DNA from: Saprospiraceae bacterium
GTDB taxonomy: Bacteria > Bacteroidota > Bacteroidia > Chitinophagales > Saprospiraceae
DNA: 64,000 nucleotides
Reading direction: 5' to 3'
NCBI GenBank assembly: GCA_020631235.1
Contig: JAHDHQ010000001.1
Span: 49,758-113,757, forward strand
Part shown: piece after piece, positions 38,570 through 45,862 of the stretch
How positions within the stretch are numbered: the stretch's first letter is position 1
Layout: the number at the start of each line of letters is the position of its first letter
Notes under the pieces: generated by a model
Told to the model about the DNA's origin: nothing
Databases searched by the model: none
What the model saw: the letters and a program-made list of their open reading frames with translations, nothing else
Program-made: the position numbers and the translations under genes

Positions 38570-38935
38570 ATGGATATTACTATCAAACCTGATCAAATTA
38601 ACCTGGTCACAAAAAAGGGGCAAATTGTACAGTCGCCACCCTTCGACAAGCCAATGACTGGATTTTACCAAAAGAAAATTTTTAACCCATTATTTAGAGA
38701 ACCATTACATGGATATCTAAAAGAAAATCACATTGAGATTTATTTGGATCATATAAATCTTCCTGCCTCAGATTGGAAAATTAAGTATGGGAAATTTTTT
38801 ACTAAAAGGAAGTTTACAGAACTTTTAAGAGGTACTGCAAAAATGACTTTGTATGAATTACTAAAATTTGGAAAAATGCTAAATATAGAATTAACCATTT
38901 CCCTTAACACAATAAAAGATCAAGATGATAAATAA
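38570..38935 (+). CDS. Small element protein with C-terminal HTH-like segment
   Basis: A 121-residue protein, first plus-strand gene of the element. The N-terminal half is beta-like (VTKKGQIVQSPPFDKPMTGFYQKKIF). The C-terminal half (FTKRKFTELLRGTAKMTLYELLKFGKMLNIELTISLNTI) resembles an XRE-type helix pattern in which a short L-R-G motif precedes the recognition region. I do not recognise a family. It overlaps the membrane-protein gene by 11 bp, so it leads an early operon with the primase-helicase. Confidence 0.5.
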   Translation: MDITIKPDQINLVTKKGQIVQSPPFDKPMTGFYQKKIFNPLFREPLHGYLKENHIEIYLDHINLPASDWKIKYGKFFTKRKFTELLRGTAKMTLYELLKFGKMLNIELTISLNTIKDQDDK

Positions 38936-39221
38936 CATACTTTATTATTCCGCTATCGTATTTCCGTTATTGACCATCATTGCCAATCTATTAATGGTAA
39001 ATTTCCACAATCATTTTCAAACGGATCTTTTCACGCTTTTAGAAGATGTATTTCCGAAATCAAGGAAAATTAAACGAAACCCTACGATGTACCATAAAAA
39101 TCTCTTTGTAACAAAGTGGAAGGACACTAAAAAATGGATGGTTGCAAATAACTACATTTCCACGATTGGTTCAGCATTAACCCTTACCTGTACTATTTTA
39201 TACATTTTGTTTTCTAAATAA
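38925..39221 (+). CDS. Small two-helix membrane protein of the element
   Basis: A 98-residue protein with hydrophobic helices at about 5-25 (YYSAIVFPLLTIIANLLMV) and 77-96 (STIGSALTLTCTILYILF), and a basic, Lys-rich stretch between them facing the cytosol. No family is recognised. It is translationally linked to the 38570 gene (11-bp overlap) and 5 bp from the primase-helicase, so it could tether the replication protein to the membrane. That role is inference. Confidence 0.55.
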   Translation: MINNILYYSAIVFPLLTIIANLLMVNFHNHFQTDLFTLLEDVFPKSRKIKRNPTMYHKNLFVTKWKDTKKWMVANNYISTIGSALTLTCTILYILFSK

Positions 39222-39226
39222 GATTA

Positions 39227-41758
39227 ATGAACAATAATTATTTTAGTTCAAGAATGGATCAAATCAAGTTTGATCCCAAAGTTCATGTGGCTGCTTTTGA
39301 TCCCATGCCAGGCGATCCATTAGGAAAAATGATTGATATACCTATTTTCAAAGAAGATAAATTTGGAAATATTCTTATTCACTATTTTGATCTTAATCAA
39401 AATATAATTTCAATAGAAAAAGATACTCAATCAAAACACCATCATAAAATAAGGCCATTTTCAGCGATCCGATTTAAAAACCCAAAAGGTGATAAATACT
39501 GCTACAATAAATCAGGATTTGAACCTTTGCCATATTTAGGGCTAAATGTTTGTAAAGCATTTCAGAAAAAATCAAAAGTAAAAAAGCTAGTAATTACTGA
39601 AGGGCAGTTCAAAGTTTTCTATGCTAATCATTTTGATATTTTCATAGTAGGAATTCCTGGTATAACGGTTTGGAAAAGTAAAAGGAGCAAAAAAATATTT
39701 CACTCAATAGAACAGATCATTAAAGTCTGTAAAGTGGAAGAAATAATATACTTAACTGATGCAGACACGCTATCTGTAAATTGGGAAGAAAACAAAGATT
39801 TGGCAAAGAGGCCATTCCAGTTTTACAACTCTATAAAGTTTTTCAAGAACTTATGTGAAGACTTTAAATGTAAGCTATATTTCAGCCATATAAAGACAGA
39901 ATCGAAACACAAAGGACTGGATGATTTATTGATGGCTAATGAAGGAAAGGAAAAACAAATATTATCAGAAATTAAGGGGAATAAAGCTATCAATAAGTAC
40001 ATTGAAAAATTCGATTTGTCCACCTTTGATCTTCCAGCACTAAGAAAGTATTTTAAAATCACTGATGCTCAAACATTTTATGATGAATATGAAGAAACTA
40101 TTGGAAATAGATCCTTTATATTTTACAAAGCGGTGTGGCAATATGATGAAGATTTAAAGCAGATTGTTTGTTTACGTTCTGAGGAAGCTGCACAATATAT
40201 GTATATAGGCAACCATATTTACAAGAAAGGATCTTATCCTGGAGATTTTGGTATCCAGGAAAGCACAATCATTAGAGTATCAGACGGAAGATTAAAAGCC
40301 GATTTGAATATGGAAGTCCAAAAACATAAGAAAGTGATGCGAGAAATGGCGAAATATGATGGTATGGTAAACATACCAGGACATAGTGAACATTACCAAC
40401 GTTTTATATCTACTGAAGATACGGAAGGCAACGTAATGAAGTGGTATAACAAATATCAACCTATCACACACAATCCAAAAGAAGGTTCTTTTGAATTAAC
40501 AGATAAATTTATCAAACATATTTTTGGAGATGATTTGATCGTACATCAAGGCCATGAAATTAGATCTTACGAATTAGGTTATGATTACTTGCAATTGCTG
40601 TGGACAAACCCAAAACACATCCTCCCTATTTTGTGCTTAGTTTCGAGGGAAAGAGGAACTGGAAAAACAAAATTCTGTGAATGGTTGAGATTAATATTTC
40701 AGCAAAATGCTGTCCAGGTTACAAATGATCAATTAGCTTCAAAATTTACCAGTTACCATGCTCATAAATTAATTGCCTATGTTGACGAAACATTCATCGA
40801 GAAAAAAGCCATTTATGAAAAAATAAAGAACCTATCCACTTCATCAAAAATAGCATCTGAAGGAAAGGGCCAGGATGCTGTAGAAATAGAATGTTTTCTA
40901 AAATGGATTTTGTGTTCAAACAACGTAACTGATTTTATCAGAGTCGATGAAGAAGAAATTCGGTTTTGGGTTCGGGAAATCCCATCCATACCTAATGAAG
41001 AAAAGAATTATAATATTATTGAAGATCTACTTGAAGAAGTTCCGCATTTCCTTGAATTCCTTAATAACAGGGAAATGGTGACAAAAAAACAAAGCAGAGC
41101 ATGGTTTCATACTAACTTGTTAGAAACAAACGCTTTAAGACGCTTAAAAAGACATTCTAAAAATGGACTAATACAAACATTCGAACAATTTATTGTAGAA
41201 AAATTTACGGCCGTTCAAAAACCTATTTTAAATTATTCTCCAAAACTGTTAATTGAACAAATGGGGATAAAAAATACTAAACCAAGTTATCTAAAATCAC
41301 AAATAATTAAAGAATACGGAATACCATTTCACCAGGCTTCAAAATGGTTTAGTGTTTATGAAGTAGAACTTGAAGGATTCAATGATATGCAGGTGGTAAA
41401 GGAACAGAAAGTCAAAAAATCATATTTTGAGTTCACAGCAGATAGGTTCTTATCCTTTGCAGAATTACTTTCAAATTTCACGCCTGATGATCTTATCGAG
41501 CTCGAAGCATTACTTAAAAAAAGAAAGATGGAATCATTTTGGAATCCTGATCTTGAAGAAATTAAAACATCAATGGAGACAAGGCAACTCAGATCTTTTT
41601 CAACAGTCGTTTACGAATTATATAACAGTGAGGCCGCCGATACAAAAACAATTCACGAGGCTTTAAATTTGGCCATTAAAAAAGAATCATTTAAGGAATT
41701 TTATAATGATGTACAAACCTTATACAAAACCTATTTACCGAAACTAAACATTGCTTAA
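39227..41758 (+). CDS. Toprim (DUF3854-like) plus D5-like primase-helicase
   Basis: An 843-residue replication protein. The N-terminal Toprim-type domain has TEGQFK (Glu125), YLTDAD (178-180) and KGLDDLL (229-235), the DUF3854 pattern. The helicase domain has Walker A RERGTGKT (474-481; K480, T481), Walker B LIAYVDET (D520, E521), a sensor Asn in SNN (565-566) and an Arg-rich RFWVRE near 579, the layout of SF3/D5-type primase-associated ATPases. It should unwind and prime the element's DNA. Such proteins are frequent in plasmids and phages of Bacteroidota. It is the only ATPase visible in the element. Confidence 0.85.
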   Translation: MNNNYFSSRMDQIKFDPKVHVAAFDPMPGDPLGKMIDIPIFKEDKFGNILIHYFDLNQNIISIEKDTQSKHHHKIRPFSAIRFKNPKGDKYCYNKSGFEPLPYLGLNVCKAFQKKSKVKKLVITEGQFKVFYANHFDIFIVGIPGITVWKSKRSKKIFHSIEQIIKVCKVEEIIYLTDADTLSVNWEENKDLAKRPFQFYNSIKFFKNLCEDFKCKLYFSHIKTESKHKGLDDLLMANEGKEKQILSEIKGNKAINKYIEKFDLSTFDLPALRKYFKITDAQTFYDEYEETIGNRSFIFYKAVWQYDEDLKQIVCLRSEEAAQYMYIGNHIYKKGSYPGDFGIQESTIIRVSDGRLKADLNMEVQKHKKVMREMAKYDGMVNIPGHSEHYQRFISTEDTEGNVMKWYNKYQPITHNPKEGSFELTDKFIKHIFGDDLIVHQGHEIRSYELGYDYLQLLWTNPKHILPILCLVSRERGTGKTKFCEWLRLIFQQNAVQVTNDQLASKFTSYHAHKLIAYVDETFIEKKAIYEKIKNLSTSSKIASEGKGQDAVEIECFLKWILCSNNVTDFIRVDEEEIRFWVREIPSIPNEEKNYNIIEDLLEEVPHFLEFLNNREMVTKKQSRAWFHTNLLETNALRRLKRHSKNGLIQTFEQFIVEKFTAVQKPILNYSPKLLIEQMGIKNTKPSYLKSQIIKEYGIPFHQASKWFSVYEVELEGFNDMQVVKEQKVKKSYFEFTADRFLSFAELLSNFTPDDLIELEALLKKRKMESFWNPDLEEIKTSMETRQLRSFSTVVYELYNSEAADTKTIHEALNLAIKKESFKEFYNDVQTLYKTYLPKLNIA

Positions 41759-41777
41759 CCAAAAACTTCCTATTATT

Positions 41778-42080
41778 ATGCAAAATGAACTATTCGAATT
41801 AGTAAAATCAATTACTTCACATGAACTTAAAAAGAAGGGAAAAGCTAATACTCTTAAAGAGGTTACTTTCAAAGAAGAATCGATCAGCAAACTCACTCAT
41901 TATTTTAGCACTCATAAACTTGTTTATTACTCCTGGATAGATTTTCTCGGATATATAGTCATTGAGGACTTAATTATCTTTATTCGGAAAACAGATGTTG
42001 ATGTTAATGTCATTAATTACAAATTATGCTGTAGACTGAATAACGAAGGAAATCCCAAAAACGAATTACTGTTTAACTAA
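41778..42080 (+). CDS. Small hypothetical element protein
   Basis: A 100-residue protein from the ATG at 41778. A TTG at 41751 is in frame but lies inside the primase stop region. The sequence is Lys-rich, with KKKGKANTLKEVTFKEESISKLTHYF, then a hydrophobic centre (YYSWIDFLGYIVIEDLIIFI). No family is recognised. It is last in the early operon and is followed by a terminator. Confidence 0.6.
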   Translation: MQNELFELVKSITSHELKKKGKANTLKEVTFKEESISKLTHYFSTHKLVYYSWIDFLGYIVIEDLIIFIRKTDVDVNVINYKLCCRLNNEGNPKNELLFN

Positions 42081-42104
42081 AAAACTCATTTTTTAATTTA
42101 ATGA

Positions 42105-42136
42105 AGGCTCGAATGAAAATTCGGGTCTTTTTTTTT
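42105..42136 (+). terminator. Terminator of the early element operon
   Basis: The stem AGGCTCGAAT / ATTCGGGTCT (42105-42114 and 42119-42128, two G-T pairs) with a four-base loop is followed by a T run to 42136. Confidence 0.8.
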
Positions 42137-42203
42137 GAAAAAATCGATTTTCCAGCTAGGTAGCCATTAGAATAGAAATACAGTGGAATAAAAAACATAT
42201 ATA

Positions 42204-42305
42204 TTTTTGGGTTTTTGGGTATAATTATTCTTTATAAGTACTTAAGTAATTGATAATCAATAAAATTAATTCATCCTGTATTTACCCAAAAACAATCCCA
42301 AAAAA
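42204..42305. repeat. CCCAAAAA iteron cluster, left copy
   Basis: The octamer occurs four times: inverted in tandem at 42204-42211 and 42212-42219, then direct at 42285-42292 and 42297-42304. The same octamer recurs seven times at 45016-45219, on the other side of the cargo block. The rest of the 42,081-42,392 gap holds the two terminators described separately and no gene. Confidence 0.6.
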
Positions 42306-42335
42306 TTAAAATACAGTATATAATACTATTGAAAA

Positions 42336-42373
42336 TAAAAAAGCCTCAATAATTTAATATTGAAGCTTTTTAT
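42336..42373 (-). terminator. Bidirectional terminator at the end of the TAC operon
   Basis: AAAAAGCCTCAAT and ATTGAAGCTTTTT can pair almost perfectly around an eight-base loop, with a T-rich or A-rich tail on each side. It lies 20 bp past the stop of the SecB-like gene on the minus strand. Confidence 0.75.
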
Positions 42374-42392
42374 TTCATAAATCAGACTTATT

Positions 42393-42917
42393 CTAGTTCA
42401 AATAATAATAATTCCCTTTGATGTGTTTTTCCTTTCCTTCAAAAAGTGATTCTGGTTTAACAATTGGAATAGGGAAGGAGCTAATTTTATTTCCTTGATT
42501 CCTGGCTAGCAAATAACCTCTAACTGTTGAATATGAAACCGAAACTAATAATATCATTAGATCAATATCAATACCATCCATGCCTTTAAAAGTCTTGGTT
42601 GCAGAACTTACATCTTTCATCTTATATTTTGAAATATAGTCACCGTGAAAAATACTGAATAATTCCTCTTTTTTGTTATCATCAAAATAAGAGTATAGCA
42701 TTTGGATATGAAAAAAAAGCTCCACCTCACTTTCTACTAAATCTAGGCTGTGTAGATCAAATTTAAAATCAATCGCCGTGTTTTCTTGATTAAATTCTTC
42801 TCCATTAAGATAAGTTTCATTAAAGTAGTCAAAATCTCTGATCTCGAAATTCACTTCTTTAAAATCTACAATTTGAAAACCGATATTTTTAGATTTTTTT
42901 TCTTTCTTATCGCCCAT
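42393..42917 (-). CDS. SecB-like chaperone of a toxin-antitoxin-chaperone (TAC) module
   Basis: A 174-residue protein. The C-terminal half follows the SecB pattern: a segment like DIDLMILLVSVSYSTVRGYLL (117-137) corresponds to SecB's FPYAREAISDL region, and SSFPIPIVKPESLF (146-159) to SecB's FPPLLLAPVNFDALY. The N-terminal half is alternating strands. In TAC systems a SecB-like chaperone protects a labile antitoxin. It overlaps the antitoxin gene by 11 bp and is third in the order toxin, antitoxin, chaperone, as in the Mycobacterium tuberculosis Rv1955-1957 system. Overall similarity is remote and should be tested by profile search. Confidence 0.65.
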   Translation of the reverse strand: MGDKKEKKSKNIGFQIVDFKEVNFEIRDFDYFNETYLNGEEFNQENTAIDFKFDLHSLDLVESEVELFFHIQMLYSYFDDNKKEELFSIFHGDYISKYKMKDVSSATKTFKGMDGIDIDLMILLVSVSYSTVRGYLLARNQGNKISSFPIPIVKPESLFEGKEKHIKGNYYYLN

Positions 42918-43287
42918 TACTAACTGGTCTTAGTTCATGATCTGTGTTACCCATTGCAACAAGTTTTCCTCTCTTTTGATTAAAATTTAGCTTTATTCTA
43001 TCAATATCTAATCTAGGCTTCACTTTATTCTTAGTGAGAATAATATCTTGATTAAATACTGCTTCTAATTTTGAAATCGTTTTTAGTGTCATATTGTGAC
43101 CACCTGAAAGCCACTTGCTTATCTCAGAAGGATTTTTGCCTAACTCTTTAGCCAAGTCCGAAGATGACATTTTTAAAGAGCTCATTATTTCGTCAATTTG
43201 ATCAATTAAATCCAAAGATTTACTTGCGTAAATTTTAAGGTATTTTGGAGATTCTTCCAATACCTGTTCGAACATCTTGTTTTTCAT
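42907..43287 (-). CDS. HTH antitoxin (HigA-like) with C-terminal extension
   Basis: A 126-residue protein. The XRE helix-turn-helix (about 30-85; IMSSLKMSSSDLAKELGKNPSEISKWLSGGHNMTLKTISKLEAVF) matches HigA-type antitoxins. Residues 86-126 form a basic extension with no HTH counterpart. In known TAC antitoxins such a tail (chaperone-addiction region) makes stability depend on the SecB-like partner. It starts 10 bp after the toxin stop and overlaps the chaperone gene. It probably also autoregulates the operon. Confidence 0.75.
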   Translation of the reverse strand: MKNKMFEQVLEESPKYLKIYASKSLDLIDQIDEIMSSLKMSSSDLAKELGKNPSEISKWLSGGHNMTLKTISKLEAVFNQDIILTKNKVKPRLDIDRIKLNFNQKRGKLVAMGNTDHELRPVSNGR

Positions 43288-43297
43288 GATTACCGTT

Positions 43298-43822
43298 TTA
43301 AATATGAAATCCTAATTCCGTTAAACTTGTTGAAATTTTTTTTCTTTCTATTTTTATTGTACCGTCCTGAATTTCTTGTCTAAGAGCTTTAGCTATTTTA
43401 TTGATAGTTCTAAAGTAACCTTGCACATTAGGACAGAATTCTGCTCCAGTTTTTGTTTTTATACCACCATTATATAAAATAACAACGCTTTCTGATAATC
43501 TCAGGCAGTACAGTCTGACTTTTGAGTCTGTATTTATTTCATAATATTTACTAGATCCAGGCTTTCCTGGTAAGGCTTCGCCACTATCTTCAGAACGGAA
43601 TCTTAATTTATTAGCACCTCGAATTCCTATTTCATACAATAAGTTAATAATTGTTGTAAATTCTTCTTTTATGACAAGATCCGTTTCTTTCCTAAACTTT
43701 GATATGAACTTTTCCATTTCAGAATATTCTTCTATTTCATTATGCAAATATTCAAATCTAATCGTGTAATAAAACACCTCTTTAGATTCTTGAAAAGGTT
43801 CTATGTGGGCAAATATATTCAC
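43298..43822 (-). CDS. Putative toxin of the TAC module (RelE/HigB-like)
   Basis: A 174-residue protein with a GTG start. The C-terminal part has the strand-turn-strand pattern of phage Gp49/HigB-type toxins (LPGKPGSSKYYEI, SKVRLYCLRLSESVVILYNGGIKT), which cleave mRNA at the ribosome. The N-terminal 70 residues are longer than in typical HigB proteins, and the catalytic residues cannot be assigned with confidence. It is first in the operon. A TATATTTG element and a perfect palindrome at 43821-43830 overlap the start, so the true start could be lower. No ATG occurs before residue 37. Confidence 0.55.
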   Translation of the reverse strand: MNIFAHIEPFQESKEVFYYTIRFEYLHNEIEEYSEMEKFISKFRKETDLVIKEEFTTIINLLYEIGIRGANKLRFRSEDSGEALPGKPGSSKYYEINTDSKVRLYCLRLSESVVILYNGGIKTKTGAEFCPNVQGYFRTINKIAKALRQEIQDGTIKIERKKISTSLTELGFHI

Positions 43823-43830
43823 TTATAAGT
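43810..43830 (-). promoter_or_regulatory. Candidate TAC promoter with palindromic operator
   Basis: On the minus strand, TTG is followed after 21 bases by TATATTTG (43817 to 43810), matching the -33/-7 pattern of Bacteroidota. The perfect palindrome ACTTATAAGT (43821-43830) lies in the spacer. The position conflicts with the GTG start at 43822, which it overlaps, so either the promoter or the start call is wrong. Confidence 0.3.
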
Positions 43831-43914
43831 TAAATAATCAAGTATTTTTATAGAAAAAAAACGATTTATTGAAATAATTACACATTATTTGAAAATATAA
43901 ATACTATCTACAAA

Positions 43915-44451
43915 TTAAAACTCGTACTCAAAATTCATTTTAATATATCCTCCTCCAGGAAGAGAACCTTCAGCCACAGGTTTTTGAATATTTAAACTAC
44001 CAATTGATTGACCTGATAAAATGAGATCATCGGAGCTAAACTCATCCCAATCATACAAAGCCAAATGTACATTTTCAAATTCATCATATTCCACTGTCCA
44101 ATTCAATGAAAAGAATACTTCATCACTTGCCTCATTAAATAAAATCTCAGAAAAAGTGTTTTCAGCCCCATGAACAATAGAAACATAAAAATCAGGAGCA
44201 TCAAATAAATCCCAGGCCTCCCCACTAGAATTGAATAAAGGAATATCGGTAATCTCTACAGAAGTTAACGTTATTCTTTTTGGTATTGATAATTCAGCAC
44301 AGCTTGGCCCTTCGTAGCCTTCTTCACATACACAATCACCATTTACACAAGTTCCACCGTTTAAACAAGTTATGCCCTCGCATACATCATTCTTGCATGC
44401 TGACAAAAAAATAAATCCAATAAATCCTAAAAAATAAATTACTTTTTTCAT
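43915..44451 (-). CDS. EGF-domain lipoprotein carried by the element
   Basis: A 178-residue lipoprotein (signal MKKVIYFLGFIGFIFLSAC, Cys19). An EGF-like module (residues about 23-51) has six Cys in the order CEGITCLNGGTCVNGDCVCEEGYEGPSC spread over the segment. A beta domain follows (ITDIPLFNSSGEAWDLFDAPDFYVSIVHG ... HLALYDWDEFSSDD) resembling a C2-like fold. It lies within the minus-strand cargo block behind the TAC operon. Phage-encoded lipoproteins often block superinfection; that role here is a guess. Confidence 0.7.
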   Translation of the reverse strand: MKKVIYFLGFIGFIFLSACKNDVCEGITCLNGGTCVNGDCVCEEGYEGPSCAELSIPKRITLTSVEITDIPLFNSSGEAWDLFDAPDFYVSIVHGAENTFSEILFNEASDEVFFSLNWTVEYDEFENVHLALYDWDEFSSDDLILSGQSIGSLNIQKPVAEGSLPGGGYIKMNFEYEF

Positions 44452-44560
44452 ACTTAACGTTTAGTTGTTTGTGCAAATGTGCATTATATTTTCTTTCAAA
44501 ACACCACAAATAAATCCACTTAATATTGTATTAGGTATACTAATTCTTATTTTTTGCGTG

Positions 44561-44574
44561 TTTATACTTGTATC
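44561..44574. promoter_or_regulatory. Half-conserved copy of the element operator motif
   Basis: TTTATACTTGTAT at 44561-44573 matches the first 13 positions of the perfect site at 45377-45391, but the right arm continues CG instead of AA. It lies in the gap between the EGF lipoprotein start and the 44754 gene, in the region that could hold the lipoprotein promoter. Confidence 0.35.
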
Positions 44575-44610
44575 GTATTGAATCATTGAAATTTTATTCA
44601 TATTCTTGAA

Positions 44611-44766
44611 TTGACAAACCGCTTGTTTACAAATCAAGCAAAATATTATTTCAAGATAATCCTGGACACGGATACTATTAAGGAAACTGATAGTGAGCAA
44701 CCTTTAAACAGGTGGTTTGTCAATCCGTAAGTCCAGGTATTCAATTGCGTGCTATGACAAACCACC
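44611..44766. repeat. Nested inverted repeats, candidate recombination, origin or RNA-switch site
   Basis: The elements are: A, TTGACAAACCGC (44611-44622); B, CCTGGACACGGAT (44661-44673); A', GGTGGTTTGTCA (44711-44722); B', ATCCGTAAGTCCAGG (44723-44737); and A2, TGACAAACCACC (44755-44766). A' and A2 form a perfect 12-bp inverted repeat, A and A' share 9-11 bp, and B pairs with B' over 7 + 5 bp with small bulges. Because A' and B' are adjacent, the pairings cross one another. A2 covers the start codon of the 44754 gene. Confidence 0.7.
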
Positions 44767-45011
44767 AAATTAAAATCAGCCAGTCGGCTATCGATTCATT
44801 TCAAAATTTATTAACCTTTTACCAATCAAATGACATTGTCCTGCATTTAAACCATGTAAGGAAAATGACCATTTACAAGACGCTAGATCCTGAAATTGAC
44901 GAGCAAGATTTACGATCATTAGAATGTTTCGATTTTATCCTCCAAATCTTCTTAAATGAGGTCTGTAAAAACGATAAAATTGAGTACATAATTTTGCCGT
45001 GTTCTTCATAA
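44754..45011 (+). CDS. Small hypothetical element protein
   Basis: An 85-residue protein starting at the ATG at 44754, inside repeat A2. A longer in-frame start at 44712 would translate the repeats and is less likely. The sequence (QIKISQSAIDSFQNLLTFYQSND ... IDEQDLRSLECFDFILQIFLNEV) is a soluble alpha-beta protein with no recognised family. If the inverted repeat forms in mRNA, its start codon would be sequestered. Confidence 0.5.
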   Translation: MTNHQIKISQSAIDSFQNLLTFYQSNDIVLHLNHVRKMTIYKTLDPEIDEQDLRSLECFDFILQIFLNEVCKNDKIEYIILPCSS

Positions 45012-45015
45012 AACA

Positions 45016-45219
45016 CCCAAAAATGACCCAAAAACACCCAAAAATGAAGCCTCAAAATTTCATTTTTGGGTGTCCATTTCATTTTTGGGTTCAATTTAAG
45101 TCATACATTTATTTTTTTTCCAAATTATATTTTCCATATTTTAATATAATTACAAAATATTCTGAAATACTTAATTTTTCTTTGCATTTATTCCAAAAAC
45201 CCAAAAACGTACCCAAAAA
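45016..45219. repeat. CCCAAAAA iteron cluster, right copy
   Basis: There are seven copies of the octamer: direct at 45016, 45027 and 45037 (10-11 bp steps, one helical turn), inverted at 45063 and 45082, then direct at 45200 and 45212. Several are extended to ACCCAAAAATGA. Together with the left cluster this makes eleven copies. The 45,012-45,423 gap contains these repeats and the operator/promoter region but no gene; overlapping ORFs there are made of repeat sequence. Confidence 0.65.
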
Positions 45220-45355
45220 TGAAAAAATTGGTTCATTTATTTAGTTCTGTGTATGTTATTGTACTAGGATATTGCACGAAATAACAACTATGTATTAAGC
45301 CCAATTTATGACCTTTTTAAAGGCTTAAAATCTACTATTTCTATTTAGAAATATA

Positions 45356-45401
45356 TTTATACGTTTATATAGTATATTTATACTTGTATAATGTATATTT
45401 G
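45356..45401 (+). promoter_or_regulatory. Operator/promoter region of the late (structural) operon
   Basis: TTTATAC occurs at 45356 and 45377, 21 bp apart. The second copy is a perfect palindrome, TTATAC-TT-GTATAA (45378-45391). TATATTTG (45394-45401) matches the Bacteroidota -7 element TAnnTTTG; a matching -33 is poor. A start near 45408 would place the ATG at 45424 directly downstream. A repressor on the palindrome would block this promoter. Confidence 0.45.
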
Positions 45402-45423
45402 TAATATATTCTAATTGGCTAAT

Positions 45424-45639
45424 ATGATTTTAAGCAAGTTTCAGTTTTGTTCCTACTTTAAAATTCTTACTCCATCCCAAACGGTTTCTTCTTACAAATT
45501 AAGGAGGTACTATTTCACAGATAAGGTTTTAGAAAAAATAGGTTTATCGTTTTCCGAATACCAAAAGCTCAAAACATTTGATGTAGAAACTTCAGCTAAG
45601 ATCATTGCACATTTTAACATCAAAACAGAAAGTTTATGA
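45424..45639 (+). CDS. Small protein at the head of the late operon
   Basis: A 71-residue protein from the ATG at 45424; a TTG at 45415 is too close to the inferred transcription start. YYFTDKVLEKIGLSFSEYQKLKTFDVETSAKIIAHFNI reads as a compact helical domain that could be a small DNA-binding protein. No family is recognised. Its stop overlaps the next start (ATGA), tying it to the long operon. Confidence 0.55.
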   Translation: MILSKFQFCSYFKILTPSQTVSSYKLRRYYFTDKVLEKIGLSFSEYQKLKTFDVETSAKIIAHFNIKTESL

Positions 45640-45860
45640 GTAAAGCATCATTTGATTGTGAATTCAGATATGAGGTAAACATTACATTCATGGGTTATCC
45701 TCCAATGAGTTTTAATCTCACAAAATTTCATCCTTACACATTATTAGTGCGACAATCTATTATCAAAAGATTAAAAGCTATTGGAAAATTTCATCTCATG
45801 GAACAATTAAAAATCCGTAAGTGGATACAACCTATTACTCCGTCAAATAAAAACAATTAA
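45636..45860 (+). CDS. Small hypothetical element protein
   Basis: A 74-residue protein with a 4-bp overlap with the preceding gene and 2 bp to the next. FDCEFRYEVNITFMGYPPMSFNLTKFHPYTLLVRQSIIKRLK suggests an alpha-beta fold with a basic C-terminal helix. No family is recognised. Its place in the tight late operon supports it as real. Confidence 0.55.
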   Translation: MSKASFDCEFRYEVNITFMGYPPMSFNLTKFHPYTLLVRQSIIKRLKAIGKFHLMEQLKIRKWIQPITPSNKNN

Positions 45861-45862
45861 TT

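Noticed and set aside
44461..44700. A 79-codon minus-strand reading frame
   Set aside because: It runs through the inverted repeats and an operator copy, with low-complexity Ile/Cys-rich translation and no family.
45016..45219. CRISPR or phase-variation repeats
   Set aside because: The octamers are in both orientations with irregular spacing and lie outside genes, so iterons fit better.
44873..45244. Reading frames on both strands across the iterons
   Set aside because: Their translations are made of the repeated octamer (HPKMTQKHPKMK and similar), so they arise from the repeat and not from coding.
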